Notes under the pieces: model-generated
Told to the model about the DNA's origin: nothing
The model's database searches: none
The model's input: only the letters and a program-made list of their open reading frames with translations
Part shown: in pieces, positions 51,310-62,165 of the stretch
Numbering within the stretch: the first letter of the stretch is position 1
Layout of the letters: each line of letters opens with the position of its first letter
Assembly (NCBI GenBank): GCA_046297835.1
Contig: JBKBHI010000002.1
Span: forward strand, 62,001-126,000
DNA length: 64,000 bases
Direction of reading: 5' to 3'
Source: CAMAVH01 sp046297835
GTDB taxonomy: Bacteria; Pseudomonadota; Alphaproteobacteria; SMXQ01
Position numbers and translations under genes: made by a program

Positions 51310-52584
51310 GTGTCATCTTTCCGCTTTATCCACACTGCGGACATCCACATCGATAGCCCACTTGTAGGACTAGCGCGGCATGAAGGTTTAGCCGTCGAAC
51401 GAATCCGGTCAGCGACTCGTGAGGCTTTTGATATTCTGATCGGGCAAGCAATTGACGAGCGGGTCGCCTTTATCGTCATAGCTGGTGACCTCTATGACGG
51501 CGACTGGCGCGACTTTCATACCGGCCTGTTTTTTATCCTCCAGATGGGCAGGCTCGCCAAGGCAGGCATCCGCGCTTTCGTCCTTTACGGTAATCACGAC
51601 GCAGAAAGTCAGATCACCAAACGCCTGAGCCTGCCCGACAACGTAAAAGTATTCTCCACGCGCAAACCGGACAGCTTTGTCCTCGATGAATTCAAGTTGG
51701 CGCTGCACGGGCAAAGCTTTAGGCAGCGCGATATTACCGACAATCTTGTGCCCGGCTATCCGGATCCTTTTCCCGGCATGTTCAATATCGGCGTGTTGCA
51801 CACAGCTCTAGGTGGCATGGTGGGCCACGAGAACTATGCCCCTTGCAGCCTCGGTGACCTCACGGCCAAGGGATACGACTATTGGGCGCTCGGTCATGTC
51901 CATAAAGGGCAGGTTCTACATGAAAATCCGCATGTCGTGTTTCCGGGCAACTTACAGGGCCGGCATATCCGGGAAACTGGCCCCAAGGGCGCGCATCTCG
52001 TAACAGTCGAAGACGGAGAGATCACAGATTTCACGATGCTACATTGCGACGTTGTCCGCTGGTCTCGCCTTTCCGTGCCTGTCGGTGATTGCAGCCGACC
52101 TGCCGAAGTTTCCGACCTTGTACGCCGGTCGATTGAACGTGCCGTCGCTGCGGAGGCGGATGGTCGGCTGCTGGCCTGCCGCATAGAGCTGACTGGAGCA
52201 AGCAAGATTCACGGTGAGTTGCTGGCATCCGTCGAAAATCTTATGGCCGAAGCGCAAGCGGCTGCGCTAGGCATCGGCGATGACACGGCGTGGATCGAAC
52301 GGCTTATCGTATCAACGCAGTCCCAAAATGATCCGTCAGGATCTGTCGATCAGCATGATGCCTTGGGCGAGCTGCGCAACATGCTCGCCGACGCCGGCAA
52401 GGACGACGGCCTGTTGCAGCAACTCGCATGCGACATCGGCGAGCTTTCCCGCAGGCTGCCCGCCGACTTACGCACAGGCGTAGAAGATGCTGCGCTCAAG
52501 GCCGCTATCAATGGCGATTACGCCGATGTCATCGGCCATGTGCAGGATTATCTGAGTGCGCGTATTACGGCACCGGGAGAGTAG
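51310..52584 (+). CDS. SbcD/Mre11-like exonuclease (YhaO type)
   Basis: A 424-residue calcineurin-like phosphoesterase with all metal-binding motifs: HTADIHIDSPL, VIAGDLYDGDW, YGNHDAES, VLHTALGG and YWALGHVHKG. The C-terminal part is a capping and ATPase-interaction region. GTG 51310 follows GGGGGC. The Rad50-like partner starts 2 bases after its stop, so they form a nuclease-ATPase complex that processes DNA ends. Gene lengths resemble the YhaO/YhaN subgroup rather than housekeeping SbcD/SbcC. Its place in an accessory region suggests a defence or plasmid-control role. Confidence 0.9.
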   Translation: MSSFRFIHTADIHIDSPLVGLARHEGLAVERIRSATREAFDILIGQAIDERVAFIVIAGDLYDGDWRDFHTGLFFILQMGRLAKAGIRAFVLYGNHDAESQITKRLSLPDNVKVFSTRKPDSFVLDEFKLALHGQSFRQRDITDNLVPGYPDPFPGMFNIGVLHTALGGMVGHENYAPCSLGDLTAKGYDYWALGHVHKGQVLHENPHVVFPGNLQGRHIRETGPKGAHLVTVEDGEITDFTMLHCDVVRWSRLSVPVGDCSRPAEVSDLVRRSIERAVAAEADGRLLACRIELTGASKIHGELLASVENLMAEAQAAALGIGDDTAWIERLIVSTQSQNDPSGSVDQHDALGELRNMLADAGKDDGLLQQLACDIGELSRRLPADLRTGVEDAALKAAINGDYADVIGHVQDYLSARITAPGE

Positions 52585-52586
52585 GC

Positions 52587-55500
52587 ATGCGGATCAACAG
52601 GCTCGATCTCCTGCGGTACGGGCGCTTTACGAACGTCTGCCTGCCGTTTCCCAAAGCGAATTCCGACTTGCACGTCATATTCGGGCCAAACGAAGCTGGA
52701 AAATCCACCTCGCTTGCCGCCATCGAAGACCTGTTGTTCGGAATTCCTCACAATTCGCCTTACAATTTCGTTCACGACTACGGCGTCATGAGGGTCGGCG
52801 GTGTGCTGGAGCACGAAGGCAAGACCCTTGAGGTCCGCCGACGCAAGGGTAACAAAGATACGCTGCTAACGCCGGACGATAGTCCGCTTCCCGCCGGCGA
52901 CCGCGTTCTCATGCCCTTTCTTGGCTCTGCCGACCGGACTTTCCTCACGCGCATGTTCAGCCTGAACCACCAACGGCTTGCTCAAGGCGGACGTGAGATT
53001 CTGGAAGCCAAGGACGAGGTGGGACAGACGCTTTTCTCGGCGGGCGCCGGTCTTTCGGGACTGCGTAATCGAATCGCGTCGCTTGGCAAAGAGGCCGACG
53101 AGTTGTGGGCGCCGAGGAAGGCCGGCCACCGGAAATACTACATGGCGCTCGATGCCCTTGAGGAGGCAGATAAAGCGCAGCGTGAGCATACCGTCACGGC
53201 CAGCAAATGGCAGGAAATCAAACGCGCGCTCGATGCCGCGCAGGAAGCCTATGAAACGCTCGAAAGCCAGATCGAAGAGAAATCGGTCGAACAACGAAAA
53301 CTAAGCCGTATACGCCGTGTATACCGGCAAATACGAAGGCTGACAGAGGTTCATCTGGAAATCACTGCACTCGGCGAGGTTGCCGCGCTTCCGGCGGACG
53401 CGGAAGCACTACTGGCCGGTGCCGTCCAAGACCAGTCTGACGCACAGTCCAAAATCAACGAGTTGGACGGCCAGCTCTCGCAGGCAAAATCCGAGCGCGC
53501 GGGCCTCCAATACGATGAAGCCCTTCTCATGCGCTCCGATGATATCGCCGAGCTTCATAAACAACGGATCGAGATACAAAAGGAAAAGGCCGACCTCCCG
53601 AAGCGCCGCGCAGAACTGGCCACCAAAGAAGAACAGCTAGCCCATCTCGCGGAAGATGTCGGCTGGGGTACCGGGGATTCTACGGCGATCATCGCACGCA
53701 TTCCGCAACGCGCCAAGGTCACCGCCGTCCGGACGTTATTCACCCGGCGGGGTGAACTGAGCGAGGCGACGAGGAATGCAGAAGCGACTCTTGAGGAGGC
53801 CAAAGACCAACTACGGGAGCTTCAGGATGAATTGCACCAGATGGAAGCGCCGCTAGATATATCGACTTTGGCTGCTGCGATCGGAGCGACGCGCGGTGTC
53901 GCCGATATTACCACCCGCATAAAAGCGGCCGAAAAGGAAGCAGCGGATGCCAGTACCGCCGTCAATAAGCAGCTAATACCTCTTCGCCCGCAGGTTTTCA
54001 GCGAGGAGGAGCTAGGGACGATGCCGGTCCCGCCCCGCAACGTGGTCCAGACCCACCGGGATGCCCTTCGCGATATTGAACAGGAGACCAAGTCCTGCCG
54101 TGACCGTATCGGGAGCGCCGAAAAAGAACTAGGGCAACGCCGCAAAGCCTTTGAACAACTGTCTTACGAAAAAGATGTTGTCGCGCTGCATGATCTCGAC
54201 CATGCGCGCAAGCAGCGGGATACTGGCTGGTCGCTTATTCGCAGGCGCTATATCGACGGCACCGAAGTACCTGAACAGGACATAGCGGCCTTCAATGGGG
54301 ACGCCTCTGACCTGCCGACCGCCTACGAACGAAAGGTCGAGGCCGCCGATACGCTGGCCGATCGGCGATTCGACAAAGCGGAGGCCGCCGGCAAGATCAC
54401 GGTCATTGCTCGGCAGATCGCGGAGGCGGAGGAATCGCTTACAGCGATGCGCAACGAGGAAAGCGTGCTTGAGCAAAAACGCCGCAATCTCGAAGCCCAG
54501 TGGCAAGACTTGTGGGCGGAAGCGCCCTTCGAACCGCTCGCTCCCGAGTTCATGCTAACCTGGCTGGATACCAGAACGACTATTCTGGACCTTGTTGAAA
54601 AACGCACCATAGCGGCGGGTCGGATCGCCGCTCTTATGGACGAGGAAGCCGAAGCGCGTGTATCGCTGAACGCCGAACTCGCCTCATTAGGCGAGGATAC
54701 GAGGGCGCTCGACAGTCAAGGCCTGCGCGTTCTGCTTGAAGTGGCGACGGCCGTCCAGCAGCGGCATGAAAAGCTTGCCGAGAATAAGAAAGCCACCGAA
54801 GAACAAATCCAGAAGCTCCGTGCAGATGAGACCCGGAAACAGGCGCGAGTCAAAAAGGCGCAAGAATCTTGGGCGGAATGGCTCGGTCAGTGGTCCCCGG
54901 CGCTTAAGTCGCTTGCGTTCGCCGATGACATAGCGCCGGATGTGGTCGCCGATCATCTTAATGTGATTGATGATATGCGCGCCCTGTCCAATGACATCGA
55001 TCAGTTAAAGGGTGATCGCATCGCCAAGATCGAGCGCGACATCGAGGGCTTCTCCGCGTCCGTGAAGGCGCTGGTGAATGCCGTCGCGTCCGATCTCGCC
55101 AAGCAGGAACCCGAGGACGCCGTTCTCCAACTAGAAAAACGCCTCGAAGAGGCGAAGCGTATCAAGGATCAACAAGCAGAAAAGGACAGGGCGATTGCGG
55201 CACTCGAAAAGCGAATCGAAGAATGCAGCCGGGCTCGGATATCAGCGCAACGGGTCATAGACAGGCTTCAAGGGTTGGCGAGCGTCGAGAATCCTGACCA
55301 GCTGAGGGAGGCAATGCGCGTGTCGCGGCGCAAGCATGAACTCGGCGTTGAAAGGGTGACTCTTGAAGAAACGCTCAACGTGGAGGGTGACGGGCTTCTT
55401 CTGTCGGAGCTGCACACGGAATGCGAGGAAGTCGATCTCGATCAAATCTCGGCTCGCGAGGAGTCTCTGCAAAATGATCTGAAGGATTTGCGCGATCGCC

Positions 55501-56132
55501 TTACGCCGGCAGCCGAGCAGCGCGCACAGGCCAGGCAAATCTTCGAGGCCATCGGGGGCGACGGTCGCGCAGCGCAGGCCGCGGCCGCCCGGCAGGAAGC
55601 ACTCGCTTCCATGCAGGAGGCAGCGGAGCAGTATATCCGTGTACGCACCGCCGCCACGCTTCTTCAATGGGCAATCGACCGCTACCGCCGCGAAAAGCAG
55701 GCTCCCCTCTTGAAGCGCGCCGGAAGAATGTTTGGCACGCTGACATTGGGATCGTTCACCGACTTGCGTGTCGAATATGACGACCAGGACCAGGCCCGGC
55801 TTGCGGGCATCCGTTCCGACGGGTCCTCTGTGAGCATCGGCGGCATGAGTGACGGGACGGCCGATCAGCTCTATCTCGCCCTGCGCCTCGCTTCAGTTGA
55901 TGAATATCTCAGCCGCGCACATGCGCTTCCATTCGTCGCCGATGACCTGCTGATAAATTTTGACGATGCTCGCGCTGCTGCAGGCTTCAGAGTGCTAGCT
56001 GATCTATCTCAGAAGACCCAAGTCTTGTTCTTTACACACCACCAGCATCTCGTGGATATCGCGCAAAGGGCACTCGGCGACAGCGCAAACATCATCTCAC
56101 TAACTGATGAAAAGCATTTCTCCGCTGGCTAA
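52587..56132 (+). CDS. SbcC/Rad50-like ATPase (YhaN type)
   Basis: An 1181-residue ABC-type ATPase. Walker A is IFGPNEAGKSTS near residue 32. Long coiled coils occupy about 170-1020 (many E/K/A/L heptads). The C-terminal half has signature region SIGGMSDGTADQLYLALRL and Walker B LPFVADDLLINFDDARA. I saw no CXXC zinc hook at the coiled-coil apex, so the hook may differ from Rad50/SbcC. ATG 52587 starts the domain; an upstream frame to 52428 overlaps the exonuclease gene. It partners the adjacent Mre11-like protein. Confidence 0.9.
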   Translation: MRINRLDLLRYGRFTNVCLPFPKANSDLHVIFGPNEAGKSTSLAAIEDLLFGIPHNSPYNFVHDYGVMRVGGVLEHEGKTLEVRRRKGNKDTLLTPDDSPLPAGDRVLMPFLGSADRTFLTRMFSLNHQRLAQGGREILEAKDEVGQTLFSAGAGLSGLRNRIASLGKEADELWAPRKAGHRKYYMALDALEEADKAQREHTVTASKWQEIKRALDAAQEAYETLESQIEEKSVEQRKLSRIRRVYRQIRRLTEVHLEITALGEVAALPADAEALLAGAVQDQSDAQSKINELDGQLSQAKSERAGLQYDEALLMRSDDIAELHKQRIEIQKEKADLPKRRAELATKEEQLAHLAEDVGWGTGDSTAIIARIPQRAKVTAVRTLFTRRGELSEATRNAEATLEEAKDQLRELQDELHQMEAPLDISTLAAAIGATRGVADITTRIKAAEKEAADASTAVNKQLIPLRPQVFSEEELGTMPVPPRNVVQTHRDALRDIEQETKSCRDRIGSAEKELGQRRKAFEQLSYEKDVVALHDLDHARKQRDTGWSLIRRRYIDGTEVPEQDIAAFNGDASDLPTAYERKVEAADTLADRRFDKAEAAGKITVIARQIAEAEESLTAMRNEESVLEQKRRNLEAQWQDLWAEAPFEPLAPEFMLTWLDTRTTILDLVEKRTIAAGRIAALMDEEAEARVSLNAELASLGEDTRALDSQGLRVLLEVATAVQQRHEKLAENKKATEEQIQKLRADETRKQARVKKAQESWAEWLGQWSPALKSLAFADDIAPDVVADHLNVIDDMRALSNDIDQLKGDRIAKIERDIEGFSASVKALVNAVASDLAKQEPEDAVLQLEKRLEEAKRIKDQQAEKDRAIAALEKRIEECSRARISAQRVIDRLQGLASVENPDQLREAMRVSRRKHELGVERVTLEETLNVEGDGLLLSELHTECEEVDLDQISAREESLQNDLKDLRDRLTPAAEQRAQARQIFEAIGGDGRAAQAAAARQEALASMQEAAEQYIRVRTAATLLQWAIDRYRREKQAPLLKRAGRMFGTLTLGSFTDLRVEYDDQDQARLAGIRSDGSSVSIGGMSDGTADQLYLALRLASVDEYLSRAHALPFVADDLLINFDDARAAAGFRVLADLSQKTQVLFFTHHQHLVDIAQRALGDSANIISLTDEKHFSAG

Positions 56133-56681
56133 ACGTTCAGTCAGCACCGCAATACAGCGCCCGCTTCCTCGCGAATATAAAGCTATGGAACCGGTCTAAT
56201 AGCCGGCGTCATAAAATTTACAAAAAATATGAAGCCCCATATCTCGAGTTCGCTGATAAGCAGCTAGAATTTCAGGCCAAAGCGTTATCCATACTACGTC
56301 TCTTGCGCCGCAAAACCGCGCACCTGCCCCTAGAAGGGGGGTGGCGGCGATTGAGTGAAAGCAGAAGACCACCATTTAGGTATGCATGGCACCGGCAGGG
56401 GGAAACGAATTGAAGCACCCCGAGCGAGAGCGGAGAGTTGCCGCCTGCGGGCTCAGTTTACGAGCACCCGGCCGCGGGCAAAGCCTGCAGTACGCCGACT
56501 CTGGGGCTGGCCTAAAAACACGAAATTTCGTAGGATTCCAGCAACAAATGTAAGCGCCGGATAAAGAAGCCGCGCATCGGGTTTAGAGACGGAGCGATAA
56601 GGTCAGAACATGGCCCACGCCGGTCGAACGCCATGGCGATTGGATCGAGGTAAAGCGAAGGGTCATTAGGGGGGACGCTCG
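56133..56681. other. gene-free gap before the giant helicase
   Basis: The 549 bases contain short open frames (for example 56355-56564 plus) with Arg-rich composition and no domain. I see no strong terminator or repeat apart from a weak CCCCT-AGA-AGGGG hairpin near 56320-56340. It probably contains the promoter of the gene at 56682. Confidence 0.4.
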
Positions 56682-59600
56682 ATGCCGACACCGGGTAAAC
56701 AGCATAGCGAAAACGATCGCGACACACAAAAGGCCGCGGAATTCATCGAATTGGTTCGCAAAAAGATTGAGATGCTTCGTCCGAAGCTCCTCGATCTCAC
56801 CCGTCGCAATCCTCTCCTGGCCGCACCAGTCTCGTTACGATCAAATGCGCTTGTGCGCGCCGTGGACGAGCTCCCGGACGCGCTCTTGACCAAGCTCAAT
56901 GAGGGCGTGACCCTTCAGATTGTGCCCCTCCCTCCGTTGAGCGCAGACCCAAAGGACGAACAGACGCGTGCCTTTCAGGACGCGCTTGAGAACGCCCGCC
57001 TGACGGATCCCGCCTATCTCGAAGCATTGGACAAAGCCTCCGACGGCTCTGACGCGTCTTCTGAGGCCCTAGCACGCGCCGAGCGCGACCTAAAAGACCG
57101 TCTCCGCGACACCTTCGACCTGCCGAAACGCCAGACCGCCGGCAATCCGTCGCTGGCGCAGCATGCGCGCAATAACGGCATTGCGCCATCCTACGATCTC
57201 CCAAGCGAGAAGCACAGCGACGGGCGCCACGAGGACAACCGCATCCAAACGCTGTTATTGCCCGACGTACTGGAGCGCCGTTCCAACGGCCTGATGGGGA
57301 AGCAGCGAACTTGGGAACAGGAGACGGGTATCAACGTGCTCCAAATCGCCTTCGGATTCTTAGAGTGGACAGACACCAATTCCGACGTAAAAAACCTAGC
57401 ACCCTTGGTGCTGATGCCGGTCAAACTGAACAAGAGTAAGACGTCGCGTGGACCCGAGTTCTACGTCGAGAGTCTCGGCGACAAGATCGAAAGCAACCGC
57501 GTACTCCACGAGAAGTGCCTGGCCGAGCATGACATTAAGCTGCCGGAGTACCACGACGGCACTGTCGAGAGCTTCCTCGACAAAATCGCCAAGGCTCTGC
57601 CGCGCGATACTACCTGGAAAGTGCGCCGGCAGGTCGCGGTGGGCGTATTCCCGTCGGCGCGCCTTGCCATGTACTACGACCTTGATACGTCCAAGGGCGT
57701 GTTCGACGGCCATAGCATCGTCGAGCAGCTACTCGCTGGCACAGATGTTGACGCGACGGCACTCCCCTTCGCCGAGGACTACGAGGTCGACCGCATCGAC
57801 ATTGAGAAGAAAGTGCCGTTCCTGGTCCGTAGTGCCGATGCCTCGCAATTCAGCACACTCGTCGATGTCGCGGACGGAAAGAACCTTGCAATCGAGGGAC
57901 CGCCCGGCACGGGCAAGTCCCAGACTATCGTGAACGCGATAGCCGCGGCCATGGCCGCCGGCAAGAAGGTGCTATTTGTCGCCGAAAAGACCGCCGCGCT
58001 CGATGTCGTACGCTCGCGCCTGGACGCCGTAAAACTTGGCGAGTTTCTACTGCCGTTGCTCGCTAATCGGTCATCTAAGGAAAAGGTTATAGAGGCGATC
58101 CGGCGCCGGACTGAAATGAAAGCGACGCCGCCGATCGACTACGAACGCAAGGTTGCAGCACTGCGAGCTCGCAAACAGTCACTGGCTGAGTACATCGACG
58201 TTATGGCCTCGCCCTTTCGCGCGACAGGTCTGACGGTCCATAAGGTGCTGGGCAAGGCGATCCGGACCGAGCCGATATTTCGGGAGCTGGATCAAACACT
58301 CCAGAAGCTACCGATTCAACTCGATCGCTCCATAGACCGCGGTTGGTTTGCCGCAACTCAAAGCAAAGCCAAGGAGCTGGAAAACGGGTGGAAGGCGGCC
58401 AAGGAAGCCGATCCCGTGTGGCAAGGCGTTGCGGTTGCGCATCTCGATCCGTTCAAGGTTGAGAAGATCGTGGATGCCGCAATGCAGGCCGCCAACAGCA
58501 TTAAGGATCTTCTACATCATCGTACACAGCTTGGGGTGTACGGCTTCGCGACTGCGATGCCGGCGAAAGAGCTGGACCACGTCATCGCTGAACTGGACAA
58601 GGTCACCAAATGGGAGGCCGCGCAACACGACGTGTTGCGTCAACTCGCGACGCAGGACTGCCTAAAAGAGATCGAGGACTTTGTTGCCAAGTGCCGCACT
58701 ATAACTGCGACTCTTCAAGAGCTCACGGCCTTGCTGGACGACCCCCTGGCGGAGCATTGGCCGGCCACGCTGGAAAAGTTGGTGACATTAGCGCGCGAAC
58801 TTAAGCTTGAGCGAGTGTCGGATGTCATCCTGCAGCAGAAGGTGAACAAGGCGGCCACCGATCTCGAGAATGCCGCGGTCGTCTCGCGTGCGTTCAAGGC
58901 TTTTGTAGAGTGCATCCCCGCGGCGCGGAAGTGGCAGCGCCAGGTGCTCAAAGAGCTAGCGAAGCTGGCTCATACCACACCGCCAGAAGTCTACGCGCTG
59001 CGGAACCGTAAGCTCTTGGAAGCTTACAACCTCGCGGCTCTCAAGGCAGGAATCGCCGATCTAGAGGATTTGTTAGCTAGCCGCGCGCGCCTAAACGAAG
59101 CCTTTGAGCTTCAGGAAGTACCGACGCCCGCGACCGTGTTTATGCACCTCGGTCAAATCAAGAATGCACACGTCTTCTCGTTCCTATTCAAGCCGTACCG
59201 TGAAGCCAAGCGCTACTACATCCAGCTCTCTAAGGCTGGCAAGTTCGACCGCGTTCAGGCGGTCGAACATCTGACGGCGCTTGGGGTATGGGCGAATAAG
59301 GCTCTCAAGTTCGCCGGCGCCAAAGACCTCTGCGAGCTACTCGGTCCGCACTTCAAGGGCCTCGACACCGAGGTGAATTCACTACGCCAGCTCCACGCCT
59401 TCTATATGGGCATTAATGCCAGCTTCTCACCACTGAGCGACAAAGAGCAAATCGACCTGCTTCATACAGCGACGCATCACGAGCTACGTTTACTGCCCGC
59501 TGCGGAATCACCCGCGCACACGCAGGAGAGCTTCGAAACCATCCAGGAAGCATCGGACCGCCTTGCGGAACTGGAAGGCGCGCTACCGATTCTGCGAGCG

Positions 59601-62165
59601 AAGGTCGAAGAAATCGCGGCGCTCTGCCGGATGCTCAAGGGCCACAACGATTTTTCGATCAAATCTCTCAAGGGTATCTGCGAACAGTTACCCGCGATCC
59701 AGAAGACCTACGCCCAACTCACGAGCCATAGCGTGGCCGCCCGCGCACTTGGTGCCCTGTTCCAAGGCATCGACACCCATAAGATCCCAGGTGTGGCCGA
59801 GAACATCGCAATTGCCGTTAAGCTTTCTCGACTACCCGAACAAACCCGCGATGCCGTCATTGCGGCTATCGGCACTGCAACCGTTCAGCAAATGCGCAAT
59901 ACACTTGTTGCGGTCACGCTTTGCTACGGACGAGTGACAAACGATCTCAAAGACCTCAAGAAGGTTTGCGGCATCGAGTTCTGCACCGTGACGATCGATA
60001 CGGATTGGGCGGAGGTCGAAAGTAGGTTGCGGCTGGCAGCGCGGGATAACGCAGGGCTCTTCGCGCACTCGCATATGTACACACTCATGGAATCCATCAA
60101 GGGCGACCCGTTGAGCGACATAGCCGAAAAACTCATCGGCACCAACGACGGGCTAGCGCGCATCGGCGAGATCGGTGAGGCGCTGATTGCTCGATCATTG
60201 GCGAAGGACGTGTACGGCGAATACGGCAAAGTCCTCTCGAAGCTTAGCGGCACGGAATTGCACAAGCTGCGCAGGGAGATTGCCGCGCTTGATAAGGAGA
60301 TCATCGAAATCACGCAGGCGCATATCCAGGCTAAGATCCGGACGGGATCTCATCCCCCGAGCGGCAACGGTAAGGGCGCAAAATCGACCTGGACTGAATA
60401 TTCACTCATCAACAATGAGCTGGATAAGAAGAAGCGGTATATCCCCTTGCGCGATCTCACGGCGCGGTCAGGAACGGCGCTCCTGGAGCTGATGCCGTGT
60501 TGGATGATGTCGCCGCTGGCGGTGGCGCAGTTCATCCCCGACAACATGATGTTTGACCTGGTAGTAATCGATGAAGCCTCGCAGATGACACCGGAAGATG
60601 CTCTCGGGGCGATCCGCCGCGGGCGCCAAGTCATGATCGTCGGCGATACCAATCAGCTCCCCCCAACCCAGTTCTTCAAGAAGCTCCTCGATCAGGAGGA
60701 CGAGAATCAGGATGAGCTGGTCGTAGAGGAATCGATCCTCGACCTCGCAAACTCCGCTTTCCGGCCCAAGCGCCGCCTGCGCTGGCACTACCGCTCGCAC
60801 GACTCAAGCCTGATCCAGTTCTCCAACGAGTATATCTACGACCGCAGTCTCGTATTCTTCCCCTCCCCGACCGAGGGCCGCCCCGATATGGGCGTAAAGT
60901 TTATGAAGGTCGACGGCCTCTACGCCAACGGCACCAATCCAATTGAGGCACGCACGATCGTCAATCACGCCCTACAATTCATGAAGCGTTTCCCGGATCG
61001 CTCGCTCGGGATCGTCACCATGAACCAGAAGCAACAGCAGCTCATTGAAGCCGAGATGAACGAGGCGCTCTCGCGCGATTCCAAGGCCAGCGAATACGTC
61101 AGCCGCTGGAGCACACAGAACGACGGCCTCGAATATTTCTTCATCAAAAACTTGGAAAACGTCCAGGGCGACGAACGCGACGCTATCTTCATCGGCACCG
61201 TATACGGGCCAGCCGCGACCGGCGCGAGGGTCGCTCAGAAATTCGGCCCCATAAACGGCGTCGCCGGTAAGCGCCGCCTCAACGTGCTTTTCACCCGCGC
61301 CAAAAAACTCATCGTTACCTTCTCCTCGATGAATGCCGATGACATCCGAGACGAAGGCAGCAATGCGGGTGTCTCGCTCCTGCGCAAATGGATTGAGTAC
61401 AGCGCCACCGGCATGTTGCGGCCGAACATCGACACTGGCCGCGAACCCGACTCCGACTTCGAGCTGCATGTTATGGATCAGTTGCGCTCGATTGGCTGTG
61501 AGGTCGTCCCGCAGGTCGGCGTCGAGGGTTACTTCATCGATATCGGCGTCAAGCACCCCACGTGGCCCCACGGCTTCGTCCTTGGCGTGGAGTGCGATGG
61601 CGCCACCTATCATTCATCCAAATCCGCACGCGACCGTGACCGCTTACGCCAGGAAGTTTTGGAAGACTTGGGCTGGACGCTCTACCGCATCTGGTCGACG
61701 GACTGGTTCAATGACGCGATGACCGAAACACAAAAACTCAAGGTCTTTATTGAGGCCCGTCTGAAGAAGCTTCAGGACTCGATCATCGAAATGCCGGCAG
61801 AGTTCCTGGAGAAGAAGGCGCCAGCGAAGTCCATCGAACCGGAAGACGTGAAGTACGAGATGCGTAGCCCGCCGGACGCCATAACTGGCGTTGACCAGCC
61901 CAAGGCGCTGTTCTCAATGGATGACTTAGGCATCCAGATAGGCGACCAAATCACCGTCCGCTACCTCGACAGCCCGAAGCAGACCCGCGTATTCACCTTG
62001 AGTGACAAACGCAACGACCCCGGCCAAGGGCTGGTCGCGGTGTGGGAGCCCTTGGGCGACGCGCTCCAAGGCGCCGGCGTGGGAGATGAAGTTGAATTCG
62101 ATGTCGGCGGACAAATGCGCAGTGTTCGCGTTGAGAAAATTGAGAAGGCCCGCGTGACGGCCTAG
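56682..62165 (+). CDS. giant DUF4011 SF1 helicase with REase and GreA-like C-terminus
   Basis: An 1827-residue protein. The DUF4011 N-terminus has KLLDLTRRNPLL near 35. The Upf1-like SF1 helicase has Walker A IEGPPGTGKSQT near 403, a long helical insertion, DEAS near 1297 followed by GDTNQLPPTQFF, WHYRSHDSSLI, ENVQGDERDAI and VLFTRAKKL. A Vsr-like/MTES_1575-type nuclease follows (SDFELHVMDQL near 1590; GVECDGATYHSS near 1637; RIWSTDWF). Finally, a GreA/GreB C-terminal-like fold lies at about 1751-1825 (LGDALQGAGVGDEVEF). ATG 56682 follows GGGGGACG. Related proteins occur in defence islands; the GreA-like tail hints at contact with RNA polymerase. Confidence 0.85.
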   Translation: MPTPGKQHSENDRDTQKAAEFIELVRKKIEMLRPKLLDLTRRNPLLAAPVSLRSNALVRAVDELPDALLTKLNEGVTLQIVPLPPLSADPKDEQTRAFQDALENARLTDPAYLEALDKASDGSDASSEALARAERDLKDRLRDTFDLPKRQTAGNPSLAQHARNNGIAPSYDLPSEKHSDGRHEDNRIQTLLLPDVLERRSNGLMGKQRTWEQETGINVLQIAFGFLEWTDTNSDVKNLAPLVLMPVKLNKSKTSRGPEFYVESLGDKIESNRVLHEKCLAEHDIKLPEYHDGTVESFLDKIAKALPRDTTWKVRRQVAVGVFPSARLAMYYDLDTSKGVFDGHSIVEQLLAGTDVDATALPFAEDYEVDRIDIEKKVPFLVRSADASQFSTLVDVADGKNLAIEGPPGTGKSQTIVNAIAAAMAAGKKVLFVAEKTAALDVVRSRLDAVKLGEFLLPLLANRSSKEKVIEAIRRRTEMKATPPIDYERKVAALRARKQSLAEYIDVMASPFRATGLTVHKVLGKAIRTEPIFRELDQTLQKLPIQLDRSIDRGWFAATQSKAKELENGWKAAKEADPVWQGVAVAHLDPFKVEKIVDAAMQAANSIKDLLHHRTQLGVYGFATAMPAKELDHVIAELDKVTKWEAAQHDVLRQLATQDCLKEIEDFVAKCRTITATLQELTALLDDPLAEHWPATLEKLVTLARELKLERVSDVILQQKVNKAATDLENAAVVSRAFKAFVECIPAARKWQRQVLKELAKLAHTTPPEVYALRNRKLLEAYNLAALKAGIADLEDLLASRARLNEAFELQEVPTPATVFMHLGQIKNAHVFSFLFKPYREAKRYYIQLSKAGKFDRVQAVEHLTALGVWANKALKFAGAKDLCELLGPHFKGLDTEVNSLRQLHAFYMGINASFSPLSDKEQIDLLHTATHHELRLLPAAESPAHTQESFETIQEASDRLAELEGALPILRAKVEEIAALCRMLKGHNDFSIKSLKGICEQLPAIQKTYAQLTSHSVAARALGALFQGIDTHKIPGVAENIAIAVKLSRLPEQTRDAVIAAIGTATVQQMRNTLVAVTLCYGRVTNDLKDLKKVCGIEFCTVTIDTDWAEVESRLRLAARDNAGLFAHSHMYTLMESIKGDPLSDIAEKLIGTNDGLARIGEIGEALIARSLAKDVYGEYGKVLSKLSGTELHKLRREIAALDKEIIEITQAHIQAKIRTGSHPPSGNGKGAKSTWTEYSLINNELDKKKRYIPLRDLTARSGTALLELMPCWMMSPLAVAQFIPDNMMFDLVVIDEASQMTPEDALGAIRRGRQVMIVGDTNQLPPTQFFKKLLDQEDENQDELVVEESILDLANSAFRPKRRLRWHYRSHDSSLIQFSNEYIYDRSLVFFPSPTEGRPDMGVKFMKVDGLYANGTNPIEARTIVNHALQFMKRFPDRSLGIVTMNQKQQQLIEAEMNEALSRDSKASEYVSRWSTQNDGLEYFFIKNLENVQGDERDAIFIGTVYGPAATGARVAQKFGPINGVAGKRRLNVLFTRAKKLIVTFSSMNADDIRDEGSNAGVSLLRKWIEYSATGMLRPNIDTGREPDSDFELHVMDQLRSIGCEVVPQVGVEGYFIDIGVKHPTWPHGFVLGVECDGATYHSSKSARDRDRLRQEVLEDLGWTLYRIWSTDWFNDAMTETQKLKVFIEARLKKLQDSIIEMPAEFLEKKAPAKSIEPEDVKYEMRSPPDAITGVDQPKALFSMDDLGIQIGDQITVRYLDSPKQTRVFTLSDKRNDPGQGLVAVWEPLGDALQGAGVGDEVEFDVGGQMRSVRVEKIEKARVTA

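Noticed and set aside
56355..56564. 69-residue open frame before the giant helicase
   Set aside because: It is Arg-rich with no ribosome site or conserved pattern.
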